From contig OW804098.1 of NCBI GenBank assembly GCA_942159475.1, positions 9,340,406 through 9,404,405 on the forward strand: a DNA stretch of 64,000 nucleotides, given 5' to 3'. Positions 54,568-64,000 of this stretch are shown in pieces (the stretch's first letter is position 1; every line of letters starts with the position of its first letter). The notes under the pieces are model-generated. The model was given only the letters and a program-made list of their open reading frames with translations, made no database searches and had not been told where the DNA came from. The DNA is from Sthenelais limicola (taxonomy: Eukaryota > Annelida > Polychaeta > Phyllodocida > Sigalionidae). Position numbers and translations under genes: made by a program.

Positions 54568-55048
54568 ATGTACATCAATACAGTTTCAATAATAATTAAT
54601 TTTTTGGACAAAGATTAGATAAGCTCCTCAAGCTCAGCTCGATCTCGCTAAACACTCCTACCTCGATTAATATGTACCAAATAGCAATTCAAATTCTTTT
54701 TCATACCTCATTATTTCGTTCATCATCCGGTTATATAATGTATTCTAAAAGTAATCTCTGACATTCTTCTTAAATATTTGATTTATAATAATGGTTTTCA
54801 CCGTTTTTGTAAGGTGATAGAATATCAAAGTATTACCCCATAGTAATGATTGTAGACGAGCTAGAAGAACGCTGAATTTCAGCGACAAGTTTTTCCTCTA
54901 CAAGTTTTTCATGATATGCTTTGAAAAAATAAAAACGTTTAAAAAAAAATAATACATAGGGGTCAGACCTAATCTATTTTTGTCAAGCAGCTGAGTGTTG
55001 ATCCAGTAATGGCAAAAGAAAAGCTAGTCATTATCCTTTCATGGCCAA
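54568..55048. other. Unrecognised AT-rich spacer
   Basis: No gene or repeat end recognised. Confidence 0.4.
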
Positions 55049-55454
55049 TGTGATCCGTTTTAGGGAAATCAGTCACAAGTCGCAAAATTGATACTTTTCA
55101 AAGTGTTTTTTTCACAAGATCACATTATTGGAATGTTCTGATTTTTGGAGGGTTTATCACTTATAGCTATATCGATCAATGTATCAAATTTCAGCTCAAT
55201 CTATATATCCTTTCGTTTTAAAGGTCCTCATATGGACTATATTTAGTTACTTTACTGTTTATTGCCCCCAAGCACTATTGTTAACTTTTTTTATTCAAAA
55301 ATACAAATATCAAACTTAAAATCTAGAAATACTTATTAGATTATTAGACTGTTTACTATCATTAGAATCGGCTTGATGTCATCTTTTTAAATATGATGAT
55401 ATCTCAAAATCCATTTTTTGCGACTTATAACTCATTTTCCTGAAACACATCACA
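55049..55454 (+). mobile_element. Family B MITE; carries the intact target of element 2
   Basis: 406 bp. Its CACTATTGTTAACTTTTTT (about 55273-55291) is the uninterrupted form of the site occupied by DIRS-order element 2 at 47786. Confidence 0.88.
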
Positions 55455-55841
55455 AATGTAATAAGGATTATATTACCCAAATATCAAATGTCTAGGAACC
55501 GAAAATGAACTGAAAAGTTTGCAATGTTGTTGTTTGGTGCATAACAGAGTGGCGGCGGAAGCTTGCGTCTCAGCCTACTGAGAGAAAGAGCAGACTTCAG
55601 TGCCACTGGTGTTAAATTCGCACTATCTGGCTAACTGGGTTAAGCAGAATCATTGTTCTTTTATTGTTGTTGATGTAAGGGATCAGCCTGAAAGCAGATG
55701 TCCAACAATAGTAGGACTGGTCTGTGGTTCTACAATCCAGCCACTGATTTGTCCCGACTGCGACTAACAGCCCGTAAGCATACATACATGTGCTTAAGTA
55801 ACCAGGCAACCTGGGCAGCAAGGCCTAGGCTTTCTTTATAT
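55455..55841. other. Unrecognised spacer
   Basis: No supported gene. Confidence 0.4.
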
Positions 55842-57000
55842 GGGTCAGATTTTCAGAAAATGCACAATTGTCAGATCTACACATTTAGTAAATTCTGCTA
55901 AATTAGGCTGAAAAATGATTAATACCGGGTATATCTTAGTATATTTGGTATCGCATTGGTTTAAAGTATCAGTTCTGTTATGTTAAAGCCCAAACACTAT
56001 TTAGGAAACTATAATTCTTTTTTTGCAAATAGCAGAAACATTATAGTCTTAAGAGTACTTCTGTTGCATTATTGTGATCTACATCATTATTTACCATCAA
56101 AAACGAAAGAAAATAGAGTCAGTATCTCTCTTACAAGGAGGCAGACATATTGGTGAAAAAGAGCGCCACTGGTGGTGATTTACGTTTATTGATGACGTCA
56201 CTGGCCCACTAGGTCTGATTGGTCACTATAGTTAGTCTATACTCCGCACATATATGTCAACAAACATTGAACTTAACAGCTGCTTGGTAAGAAGCATTGG
56301 TACCGTAATTATATGATGTAATAACACTGAGAATATTTGGATATTCATACCATTATAAACTAATCATAAATACACCTTATTCACCCAAGAGGCCCACGAT
56401 TTTAGTATGCAATTCTCCCTATGCTGCGCCAAAAATGAGCGCCATAATGGCGATGGCGACGGCGACGGCGACGGCAACGGCAATGTTTTGACACATTAAC
56501 TCCTCTCCCCTGCCTCATCCTAACCCTCCACAGCTTTAACACCCTGCCCTGCATTTAATTACAGCATATTCGGGCTCAAATGCAACTCGTTGTACAAAAC
56601 TCATCATTTGTTTATACAAAACAATGGCTCAAATCAATTGACAAATTGTATGTCCACTGAGACATGGCAGGGGCAAGGGCTGGGCCTCGTTTTGAGTTGT
56701 GGGTATCATACGTCATCAGAGGTCACATGACTTACAGCAATGGGGGCATTCATACAAGTTGTCTGCTCAAATTAATTCCATGTAAAATACCTCCCCACTT
56801 CTTTAATCAATGAGAGTTAAGTAAAATACATATATGAGGTTGTTGGATATGATTCCCCCACCTAGAAAATGTAAACATGATATCCTATGAAGTTTCGGCT
56901 TTAAAATTTAATTGCATTTTGAAGCTCATTTTTGTCTTAAATGTGGGTTATTTGAGAGGATATGTGAAGGGGAATTGTACATTTTCTGAAAATCGGACCC
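55842..57000 (+). mobile_element. Family A MITE split by a TTAA element
   Basis: Left half to 55986, right half from about 56905; ATAT at both outer flanks. Confidence 0.85.
55987..56900. mobile_element. TTAA-flanked element, non-autonomous
   Basis: 914 bp between TTAA (55983-55986) and TTAA (56901-56904; another at 56908-56911). Ends AGCCCAAACACTATTTAGG and, inverted, AGCCGAAACTTCATAGG. The interior has a short GGCGAC repeat at about 56450-56475. No transposase frame. Confidence 0.75.
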
Positions 57001-57307
57001 ATATACTGCTGTCCAGAATATAAGGCTTGGCCTACATCAAGCCCAATCCCGGAGCTTCTTGTGATAATATGAGTGTCAAAGGCTTCAATTAGAGATAAGG
57101 GAAAAGGCTTCTCATGCTGCACAGATAAGCTACAGGTGAGTTGATTAGGTCTACTACCAGCCTCATATCATCTCATGTTTAAAGGAAGAAACCATATCAT
57201 CAAATAGAAAACTACACTAATGAACTAGAGTGAGTGGCATTTGAGCGTGCAACAAGTTGACCCGCCTTTCGCGTACTTTCACTAGGGAAATGCGTTAACT
57301 CTTACCA

Positions 57308-58085
57308 CAGTGTACCCCCTTATCAACACATTTAATATGGTTATATCAAGGGCGGGAAAGCTGAAAGGGAGTGAGTGGGATTGGTTGCTTTACGCCCTTA
57401 TCAACACATTTAATATGGTTATATCAAGGGCAGGAGAGCTGAGAGGGATTGAGTGAGTGAGATTTGTTGCTTTACCCCCTTATCAACACATTTAATATGG
57501 TTATATCAAGGGCGGGAGAGCTGAGAGGGAGTGAGTGAGTGAGTTGGTTGCTTTATGCCCTTTTCAACACATTTAATATGGTTATATCAAGGGCGGGAGA
57601 GCTGAGAGGGAGTGAGTGAGTGGGATTGGTTGCTTTATGCCCTTATCAACACTTTTAATATGGTTATATCAAGGGTGGGAGAGCTGAGAGGGAGTGAGTG
57701 AGTGAGATTGGTTGCTTTACACCCTTATCAACACATTTAATATGGTTATATCAAGGACAGGAGAGCTGAGAGGGTGTGAGTGAGTGAGATTGGTTGCTTT
57801 ACGCCCTTATCAACCCATTTAATATGGTTATATCAAGGGCAGGAAAGCTGAGAGGGTGTGAGTGAGTGAGATCGGTTGTTTTACGCCCTAATCAACACAT
57901 CTAATATGCTTATATCAAGGGCGGGAGAGCTGAGAGGGAGGGAGTGAGTGAGATTGGTTGCTTTACCACATTTAACATTCAACACATTTAATGAGATTGG
58001 TTGCTTTACGCCCTTATCAACACATTTAATATGCTTATATCAAGGGCGGGAGAGCTGAGAGGGAGTGAGTGAGTCACTCACTCAA
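57308..58085 (-). repeat. Satellite Y array, about 8 units, inverted
   Basis: Units of about 90 bp with variable GTGAGTGAGTGA spacers; no satellite X attached at this locus. Confidence 0.9.
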
Positions 58086-58927
58086 ATAATACATTAGAAG
58101 CATATGTCGATGATTTGATTATATCTGAAAAGGGTTCCAAGACAATGAGGCACATGTTGCAAAGTCATTTATTCATAAGTCAGTCATTTATTCATAAGAT
58201 GTCTTTGTTGGAGTGGTTCCATATTTGTCTATGTATTTGTATGTTTACGTTGTATGTTTAGGTATATTTAGCTATGTTACTAGTAATTGTTCATAGTAAA
58301 TGTTCTAATGTTTGCATTGCAATTGCCTTGACCGTCCACAACCTGCTTTTTCCCCCAGGAAAAGGCAAAAATGCCTTCTATCAACCCCAAAAAACGTTGC
58401 AACCGCCATATATGTTGTTCACTTTGCAAACTAGTTCTGGGTATCATTATTGGCTTGTTTGCATTATTTTTCCCGGTGACAAAACTTTTCATTTAGTAAA
58501 ATCGTCCTACCTACCATTTCTGTACACTTTAGTTCAGGCGGATTTCTCCAATTGTTCTCACTCAATAAACAGTGTCTGTAAATACATGAGCTAATATTCC
58601 ACTCGGCATTGCGATTCAGTCATTCACATCGTCTTCCTGAAGCACCACAGTTAATATCCCTGACACTAGGATAACCTATGGTGTCTCCCAATACCACCGC
58701 AAGCGCTGTTTGGCGGAGGCTAAACAGCGCTAAGGGTGGGGGTGGGGTGGAGACGGCTGGGTGGGGGGGAGTGCATCATCTGTTTTTCTTCTCATTCTCT
58801 TCTAACGTAACCATAGCCAATCCTACAAATCCTACAAATCTTGCAGCGGTTATATATCTGGATCTCATCTGTTCAAATATGATGATATAATTATTCATAA
58901 AGGATTTTGTACCCTATGACAGTCAAT
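58086..58927. other. Unrecognised spacer with short hairpin
   Basis: No gene supported. AGCGCTGTTT / AAACAGCGCT forms a hairpin at about 58702-58731, next to G-rich DNA. Confidence 0.4.
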
Positions 58928-59524
58928 CGGGAATTGCATAGCCGCCATTTTTAATCTTCCTTCCCATGGAATTATGGGACTAATGGTAAGTCGACTATGG
59001 TACAGTATAAAATCTATAGAAAACACACCCTGTTCTGCATGGACAATTTATCAGTGCTCTAATGTCAATATCCATATATTTTACATGTTTCCATAACACA
59101 AATCCCCATTTTTCCCATCATGCATTTGGTTAACATAGATAAGCCATAAAAGCAGGATGCACTGTAAGAGACATGCGCAGAGGGGAGTTGCATGTGCCAC
59201 TGCGCATGTCTGTTACAGTGCATCCTGGGATTGATTCTGAAGAAATCTAACAAACTATTTGGCAACATTTTTATCGAAAATTACAAGAATGTTTTCAACA
59301 ATATCACAGCTTGGGTAAATGATCTATGTTAACCAAATACATAATGGAAAAGATGGGGCCTTGTGTTATGGGAAAATGTATTACACATGGATATTGACAT
59401 TAGAACACTAATAAATACACCATGCTGAAGATGACATGTTTTCTATAGATTTTAGACTGTACCATTAATCCCATAATGCCATGCGAATCAGATTCAAAAT
59501 GGTGTCTATGCAACTCCCCTATCG
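58928..59524. repeat. Family F foldback element, complete
   Basis: Palindrome of about 600 bp with arms of about 280 bp. GGGAATTGCATAG, GGAATTATGGGACTAATGGT and ATGTCAATATCCAT on the left are mirrored by CTATGCAACTCCC, ACCATTAATCCCATAATGCC and ATGGATATTGACAT on the right. The centre (59158-59222) is a near-perfect hairpin TGCACTGTAAGAGACATGCG. Confidence 0.85.
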
Positions 59525-59633
59525 GATATTTAATATTTGATATCTCCACTTGTCGCCATTAATATAAAGGATGAAAGGCAAGTATTCAGCTTAAAAAGTG
59601 ACTAGTTCTTGTGTGCATGACAGTAGACTATCT

Positions 59634-60025
59634 GGGTCAAGTTTTCAGAAAATGTACAATTGGCCTTCACCAATTCTCTCAAATAGCCCAAATATAATAA
59701 TAATAATAATAATAATAAGATTCTTTTATTTCATGACTAGGTTACAGAAAAATACAGGTAGTACATGTCAGGTCTGGACCTGGTCTTCCCATGCATGCCT
59801 AGCTACAGAGGGTTGACTAGCTAATTTAGGGGTTGACTAGGGGTTTGGTGATAAGACGAAAATCAGGTTCAAAATACAGTTCAACGTAACCAGACAGATT
59901 TATTGAATCAATACACTACAGAATGCATTCAAATATATTCAGTATTTATCATTTTATACTCTAATTTAGCAGAATTTGAGAGATTTGCAGAAATGTTGAT
60001 TGTGCATTTTCTGAAAATCTGACCC
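59634..60025 (-). mobile_element. Family A MITE with a LINE-tail insert
   Basis: GGGTCAAGTTTTCAG to CTGAAAATCTGACCC, ATCT on both sides. A segment at about 59692-59848 with (ATA)n, then TTCTTTTATTTCATGACTAG interrupts it; this looks like a short minus-strand LINE 3' end. Confidence 0.8.
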
Positions 60026-60904
60026 ATCTGTTCCCAACAAAGACGCATACATTGCACAGTCAGTGGTTGTTTAAACACACCACAGTGTATACATAATGTA
60101 TGAGTTGTATAAGGGCTTCAGACACTTTTTCTATTAGAAAGTCTCCTCAGTTAAAGAACTGAGAACTGGGTGTTGGACTTACAATCAACACTGTCATTAG
60201 AGTATGTCCGAAAAGTAGTTGACACGTGATTCCTTAGTTCCTTTAAGAGGAGGGAAAAGTGGGGGATTTTTTACTTCAAACCTTTGTCCCCTGAATCACC
60301 GTTTGTGACCGACCATGGCCCAATGTCCAGCTATATTGTATTGTGCTGTCTCTGTTCTATGTGCTGCAGCTGTTGTTTGGCTTAAAAGGAAGGAAGAGCT
60401 GGTTATACTGGCCCTGTTACTCCATGGTTGATTGCAATGAGCACTCGCTGGGCAAATGGTTGACAGGTCTTCGCATAAATAGAAATACAAAATCTCCTTC
60501 TTTCCCTCCCCTTAAAGGGACTAAGGAATCACGTTTCAACTACTTTTCGGATAGACTATAGTAAGTACTTCTATTTTGTTTTATATTTGTAAAAAAACCT
60601 CTGACTGTCAGATGGGGTGGAAAAGAAGGGATCAAAAAGTAAAAAAATCTTTTTTAACCGACATTAACTGAGAATGTGTGAAAAAAAAAACCCACTCCTA
60701 CAAAGAGATCTTGCTGACAAAACCTTTGACAAGTATTAATTTTCCAACTTGGACAGCTAATGGAGCCCAAGTGAAACCTAAGGAAGCTGGTTACCACGAT
60801 GATGGTCTGCATGATTAAGAATGTCAGACCTAGAGACAAAAGCCACTGCAGTGGATAAGGTTTCTCTTCTTGTTAACCCACTGTGAAACATAAGCTTAGT
60901 GTCA
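60026..60904. other. Intergenic, no gene recognised
   Basis: Short opposed frames only; AAGTAGTTGACACGTGATTC near 60212 is mirrored by AATCACGTTTCAACTACTTT near 60525, so a loose inverted-repeat element of about 350 bp (60205-60560) is possible. Confidence 0.4.
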
Positions 60905-61360
60905 CACTTCCTCTTGATTAGGACCTTTTCATTACTGGTTTTGAGGATTAGTTTTTTCTTTTTTTTTCGGCCGGGGGGGGGGGGGGTGACGGGGGGGGGG
61001 GGGGAAAGGGGGGAAAGGGGGGGAAAGGGGGGAAAGGGGGGGAAAGGGGGGGAAAGGGGGGGGAAAGGGGGGTTAGTTTGTGGGTGGTAACTTCCCGTTG
61101 ATTAGTAGGACGTTTTCATTTCTGCTTTTGATGATTGGTGGGTTTTTTGTGTGGGTTTTTTTGGGTTTTTTTTGGGGGGGGGGGGGCGGGCAGGGGGGTG
61201 ATTAGGGAGGATTTTGTGGATGGTAACTTCTCGTTGATTAGGACGTTTTCATTACTGGTTTTGAGGATTAGTGGTCTTTCTTTAATTTGTTGTATATATA
61301 TATATTTTTTTTGGGGGGGGGGGGGGGCTGGTTAGGGAGGATTTTGTGGATGGTATCACT
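60905..61360 (+). repeat. Tandem unit with G-runs, 3 copies
   Basis: Unit: GTAACTTCTCGTTGATTAGG, ACGTTTTCATTACTGGTTTT, then a T-run, a long G-run and TTAGGGAGGATTTTGTGGAT. In the first unit the G-run has grown into a (GGGGGGAAA)n array (60975-61070). The plus strand is strongly quadruplex-prone. Confidence 0.8.
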
Positions 61361-61516
61361 AAGAAACTGAGAAAACTGTCACTTGTCTAAGGAAAATGAG
61401 TAACGAAAAAATCGTCACAAAAATAAGTCACACAAGATGGACTTTGAGATACCTGCCCATGTGTGCCCTATTTTTAGCTGTGGTCACTTGTCCAGGCCCT
61501 GTCAGTTCCTCCTTTA

Positions 61517-61735
61517 ATAGGGGAACTGCATGTACCACTGCACAAGTCAGGGAAAGATGGAGGTTTGTGCTTTGGAAACATGTAAAGCCCATGGATATTG
61601 AGGTTAGAGCACCATTAAATATCCCACGATGAATTTGAGATATTTTTTATATGGAATTTACACTGTATCATAGGCCCCATAATTCCATTTGAATCAAGAT
61701 TCAAGTAGGCGGACATTCAAGTCCCCTATCCCCTT
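61517..61735. repeat. Family F fragment
   Basis: AATAGGGGAACTGCATGTAC, CATGGATATTGAGGTTAGAG and CCCCATAATTCCATTTGAAT match one arm of the foldback at 58928-59524. Confidence 0.65.
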
Positions 61736-62051
61736 GGTCCCATCAAGTTAGAGAGACAGAGCAGGGCTAGATTAGTAGAATATGCCCTGCTTAGGGAGGT
61801 TGTTGTAAAGTTGCCAGATCTTAAATTAAATTTGCCCCTCTGACAGCAATTGTACATTTCTAGGTGACCTAAGACATATATATAGCTAGAAATACAATTA
61901 CCTCACACACCCAAATACATTGCATAAGGTGAGTATATATGCGGGGTACATCGGATTGGTAGATACACAACTAATAAATAATATAATTATATCATGGCTC
62001 TGTCAAGGTTACATGTATAATGCAATCTGGTTAATAATGCATGTTCAGAGG
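61736..62051. other. Unrecognised spacer
   Basis: No gene or repeat seen before the array. Confidence 0.4.
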
Positions 62052-64000
62052 TGAAGGCTCCCGGGGCCTGTTGTACAAGCCCAGGAATTGCTGGGGGCTG
62101 TTTTATAAGCTAAGGAAACACAGGGGCCTGTTGTACTAGCTAAGGAAACACAGGGGCCTGTTGTATAAGCTAAGGAAACACAGGGGCCTGTTGTATAAGC
62201 TAAGGAAACACAGGGGCCTGTTGTATAAGCTAAGGAAACACAGGGGCTGTTGTATAAGCTAAGGAATGGCTGGGGCCTGTTGTATAAGCTAAGGAATGGC
62301 TGGGGGCTGTTGTATAAGCTAAGGAATGGCTGGGGGCTTTTGTATAAGCTAAGGAAACACAGGGGCCTGTTGTATAAGCTAAGGAATGGCTGGGGCCTGT
62401 TGTACAAGCTAAGGAAACACAGGGGCCTGTTGTATAAGCTAAGGAATGGCTGGGGGCTGTTGTATAAGCTAAGGAAACACAGGGGCCTGTTGTATAAACT
62501 AAGGAAACACAGGGGCCTGTTGTATAAGCTAAGGAAACACAAGGGGCTGTTGTATAAGCTAGGGAAACATAGGGGCCTGTTGTACAAGCTAAGGAAACAC
62601 AGGAGCCTGTTGTACAAGCTAAGGAAACACAGGGGCCTGTTGTATAAGCTAAGGAAACACAGGGGCCTGTTGTATAAGCTAAGGAATGGCTGGGGCCTGT
62701 TGTACAAGCTAAGGAAACACAGGGGCCTGTTGTATAAGCTAAGGAAACACAGGGGCCTGTTGTATAAGCTAAGGAATGGCTGGGGCCTGTTGTAAAAGCT
62801 AAGGAAACACAGGGGCCTGTTGTATAAGCTAAGGAAACACAAGGGGCTGTTGTATAAGCTAAGGAAACACAGGGGCCTGTTGTATAAGCTAAGGAATGGC
62901 TGGGGCCTGTTGTATAAGGTAAGGAATAGCTGGGGGCTGTTGTATAAACTAAGGAAACATAGAGGCCTGTTGTATAAGCTAAGGAAACACAGGGGCCTGT
63001 TGTATAAGCTAAGGAATGGCTGGGGCCTGTTGTACAAGCTAAGGAAACACAGGGGCCTGTTGTACAAGCTAAGGAAACACTGGCCTGTTGTATAAGCTAC
63101 GGAAACACAGGGGTCTGTTGTATAAGCTAAGGAAACACAGGGGCCTGTTGTATAAACTAAGGAAACACAGGGGCCTGTTGTATAAGCTAAGGAAACACAA
63201 GGGGCTGTTGTATAAGCTAGGGAAACATAGGGGCCTGTTGTACAAGCTAAGGAAACACAGGAGCCTGTTGTACAAGCTAAGGAAACACAGGGGCCTGTTG
63301 TACAAGCTAAGGAAACACAGGGGCCTGTTGTATAAGCTAAGGAAACACAGGGGCCTGTTGTACAAGCTAAGGAAACACAGGGGCCTGTTGTATAAGCTAA
63401 GGAAACACAGGGGCCTGTTGTATAAGCTAAGGAAACACAAGGGGCCTGTTGTATGAGCCCGGGAATGACTGGGGGCTGTTGTATAAGCTAAGGAAACACA
63501 GGGGCCTGTTGTATAAACTAAGGAAACACAGGGGCCTGTTGTATAAGCTAAGGAAACACAAGGGGCTGTTGTATAAGCTAGGGAAACATAGGGGCCTGTT
63601 GTACAAGCTAAGGAAACACAGGAGCCTGTTGTACAAGCTAAGGAAACACAGGGGCCTGTTGTATAAGCTAAGGAAACACAGGGGCCTGTTGTATAAGCTA
63701 AGGAATGGCTGGGGCCTGTTGTACAAGCTAAGGAAACACAGGGGCCTGTTGTATAAGCTAAGGAAACACAGGGGCCTGTTGTATAAGCTAAGGAATGGCT
63801 GGGGCCTGTTGTAAAAGCTAAGGAAACACAGGGGCCTGTTGTATAAGCTAAGGAAACACAAGGGGCTGTTGTATAAGCTAAGGAAACACAGGGGCCTGTT
63901 GTATAAGCTAAGGAATGGCTGGGGCCTGTTGTATAAGGTAAGGAATAGCTGGGGGCTGTTGTATAAACTAAGGAAACATAGAGGCCTGTTGTATAAGCTA
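62052..64000. repeat. 30-bp minisatellite, at least 64 units, runs off the window
   Basis: Unit CCTGTTGTATAAGCTAAGGA plus either AACACAGGGG or ATGGCTGGGG. Because the unit is a multiple of three without stops, long frames (up to 340 codons) open on both strands; these have no non-repeat sequence and are not genes. Variant order repeats: 62461-62980 equals 63480-64000, and part of the same block recurs at about 63119. Confidence 0.95.

Noticed and set aside
62045..63067. 340-codon minus-strand frame and matching plus-strand frames in the 30-bp array
   Set aside because: Frame openness follows from a 30-bp unit without stops. There is no unique sequence at either end, and both strands are open.

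Overview
This window is eukaryotic, gene-poor, repeat-dense DNA, most likely from a marine invertebrate. A deuterostome such as an echinoderm, hemichordate or amphioxus is my guess. The pointers are frequent TAGGCCT words, two DIRS-order tyrosine-recombinase retrotransposons, a CR1/Jockey-group LINE and many short inverted-repeat transposons. The species call is inference. Only two host genes can be supported: a tRNA-Leu(UAG) on the minus strand (5010-5090) and one internal exon of an opsin-like GPCR on the minus strand (11250-11432). A GC-richer patch at 6440-6700 with CCAAT boxes and a YY1-type ATGGCGGC word may be a host promoter or first exon.

Two MITE families make up much of the rest. 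Family A is about 235 bp, has a GGGTCAG terminal repeat and leaves a 4-bp target duplication, mostly ATNN; about 20 copies plus fragments are present. Family B is about 340-410 bp, has a roughly 40-bp TGTGATG terminal repeat and looks TA-targeted. Nested inside them are TTAA-flanked elements (12416-13220, 55987-56900), a GGCC/TGA element (16737-17080) and hairpin-bearing family C inserts. A 3.56-kb DNA transposon at 32759-36322 has inverted termini of about 350 bp and a decayed minus-strand gene. A 5'-truncated LINE (37485-40890) sits inside another TTCCACTGG/TTAA element.

Two DIRS-order elements are the main coding content: 24320-28906 (ORFs intact) and 47786-52808 (decayed). Both have Gag, then a single in-frame stop, then RT-RNase H, then a tyrosine recombinase, and both have split direct repeats (A1...B1-A2-B2). 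The second lies inside a family B copy, and its empty site can be read from a sister copy.

Tandem DNA includes a composite satellite (X about 73 bp next to Y about 90 bp) at three loci in both orientations, with X alone at a fourth and Y alone at a fifth. There is also a 40-bp x 4 array (32413-32577), a G-run array (60905-61360), and a 30-bp array with higher-order structure from 62052 past the window end.

The most unusual pattern is a set of long hairpins (around 7044, 9099, 14572, 42230, 46363) with related apical sequences and unrelated but self-complementary stems. Most open frames outside the retroelements are translated repeats, not genes.
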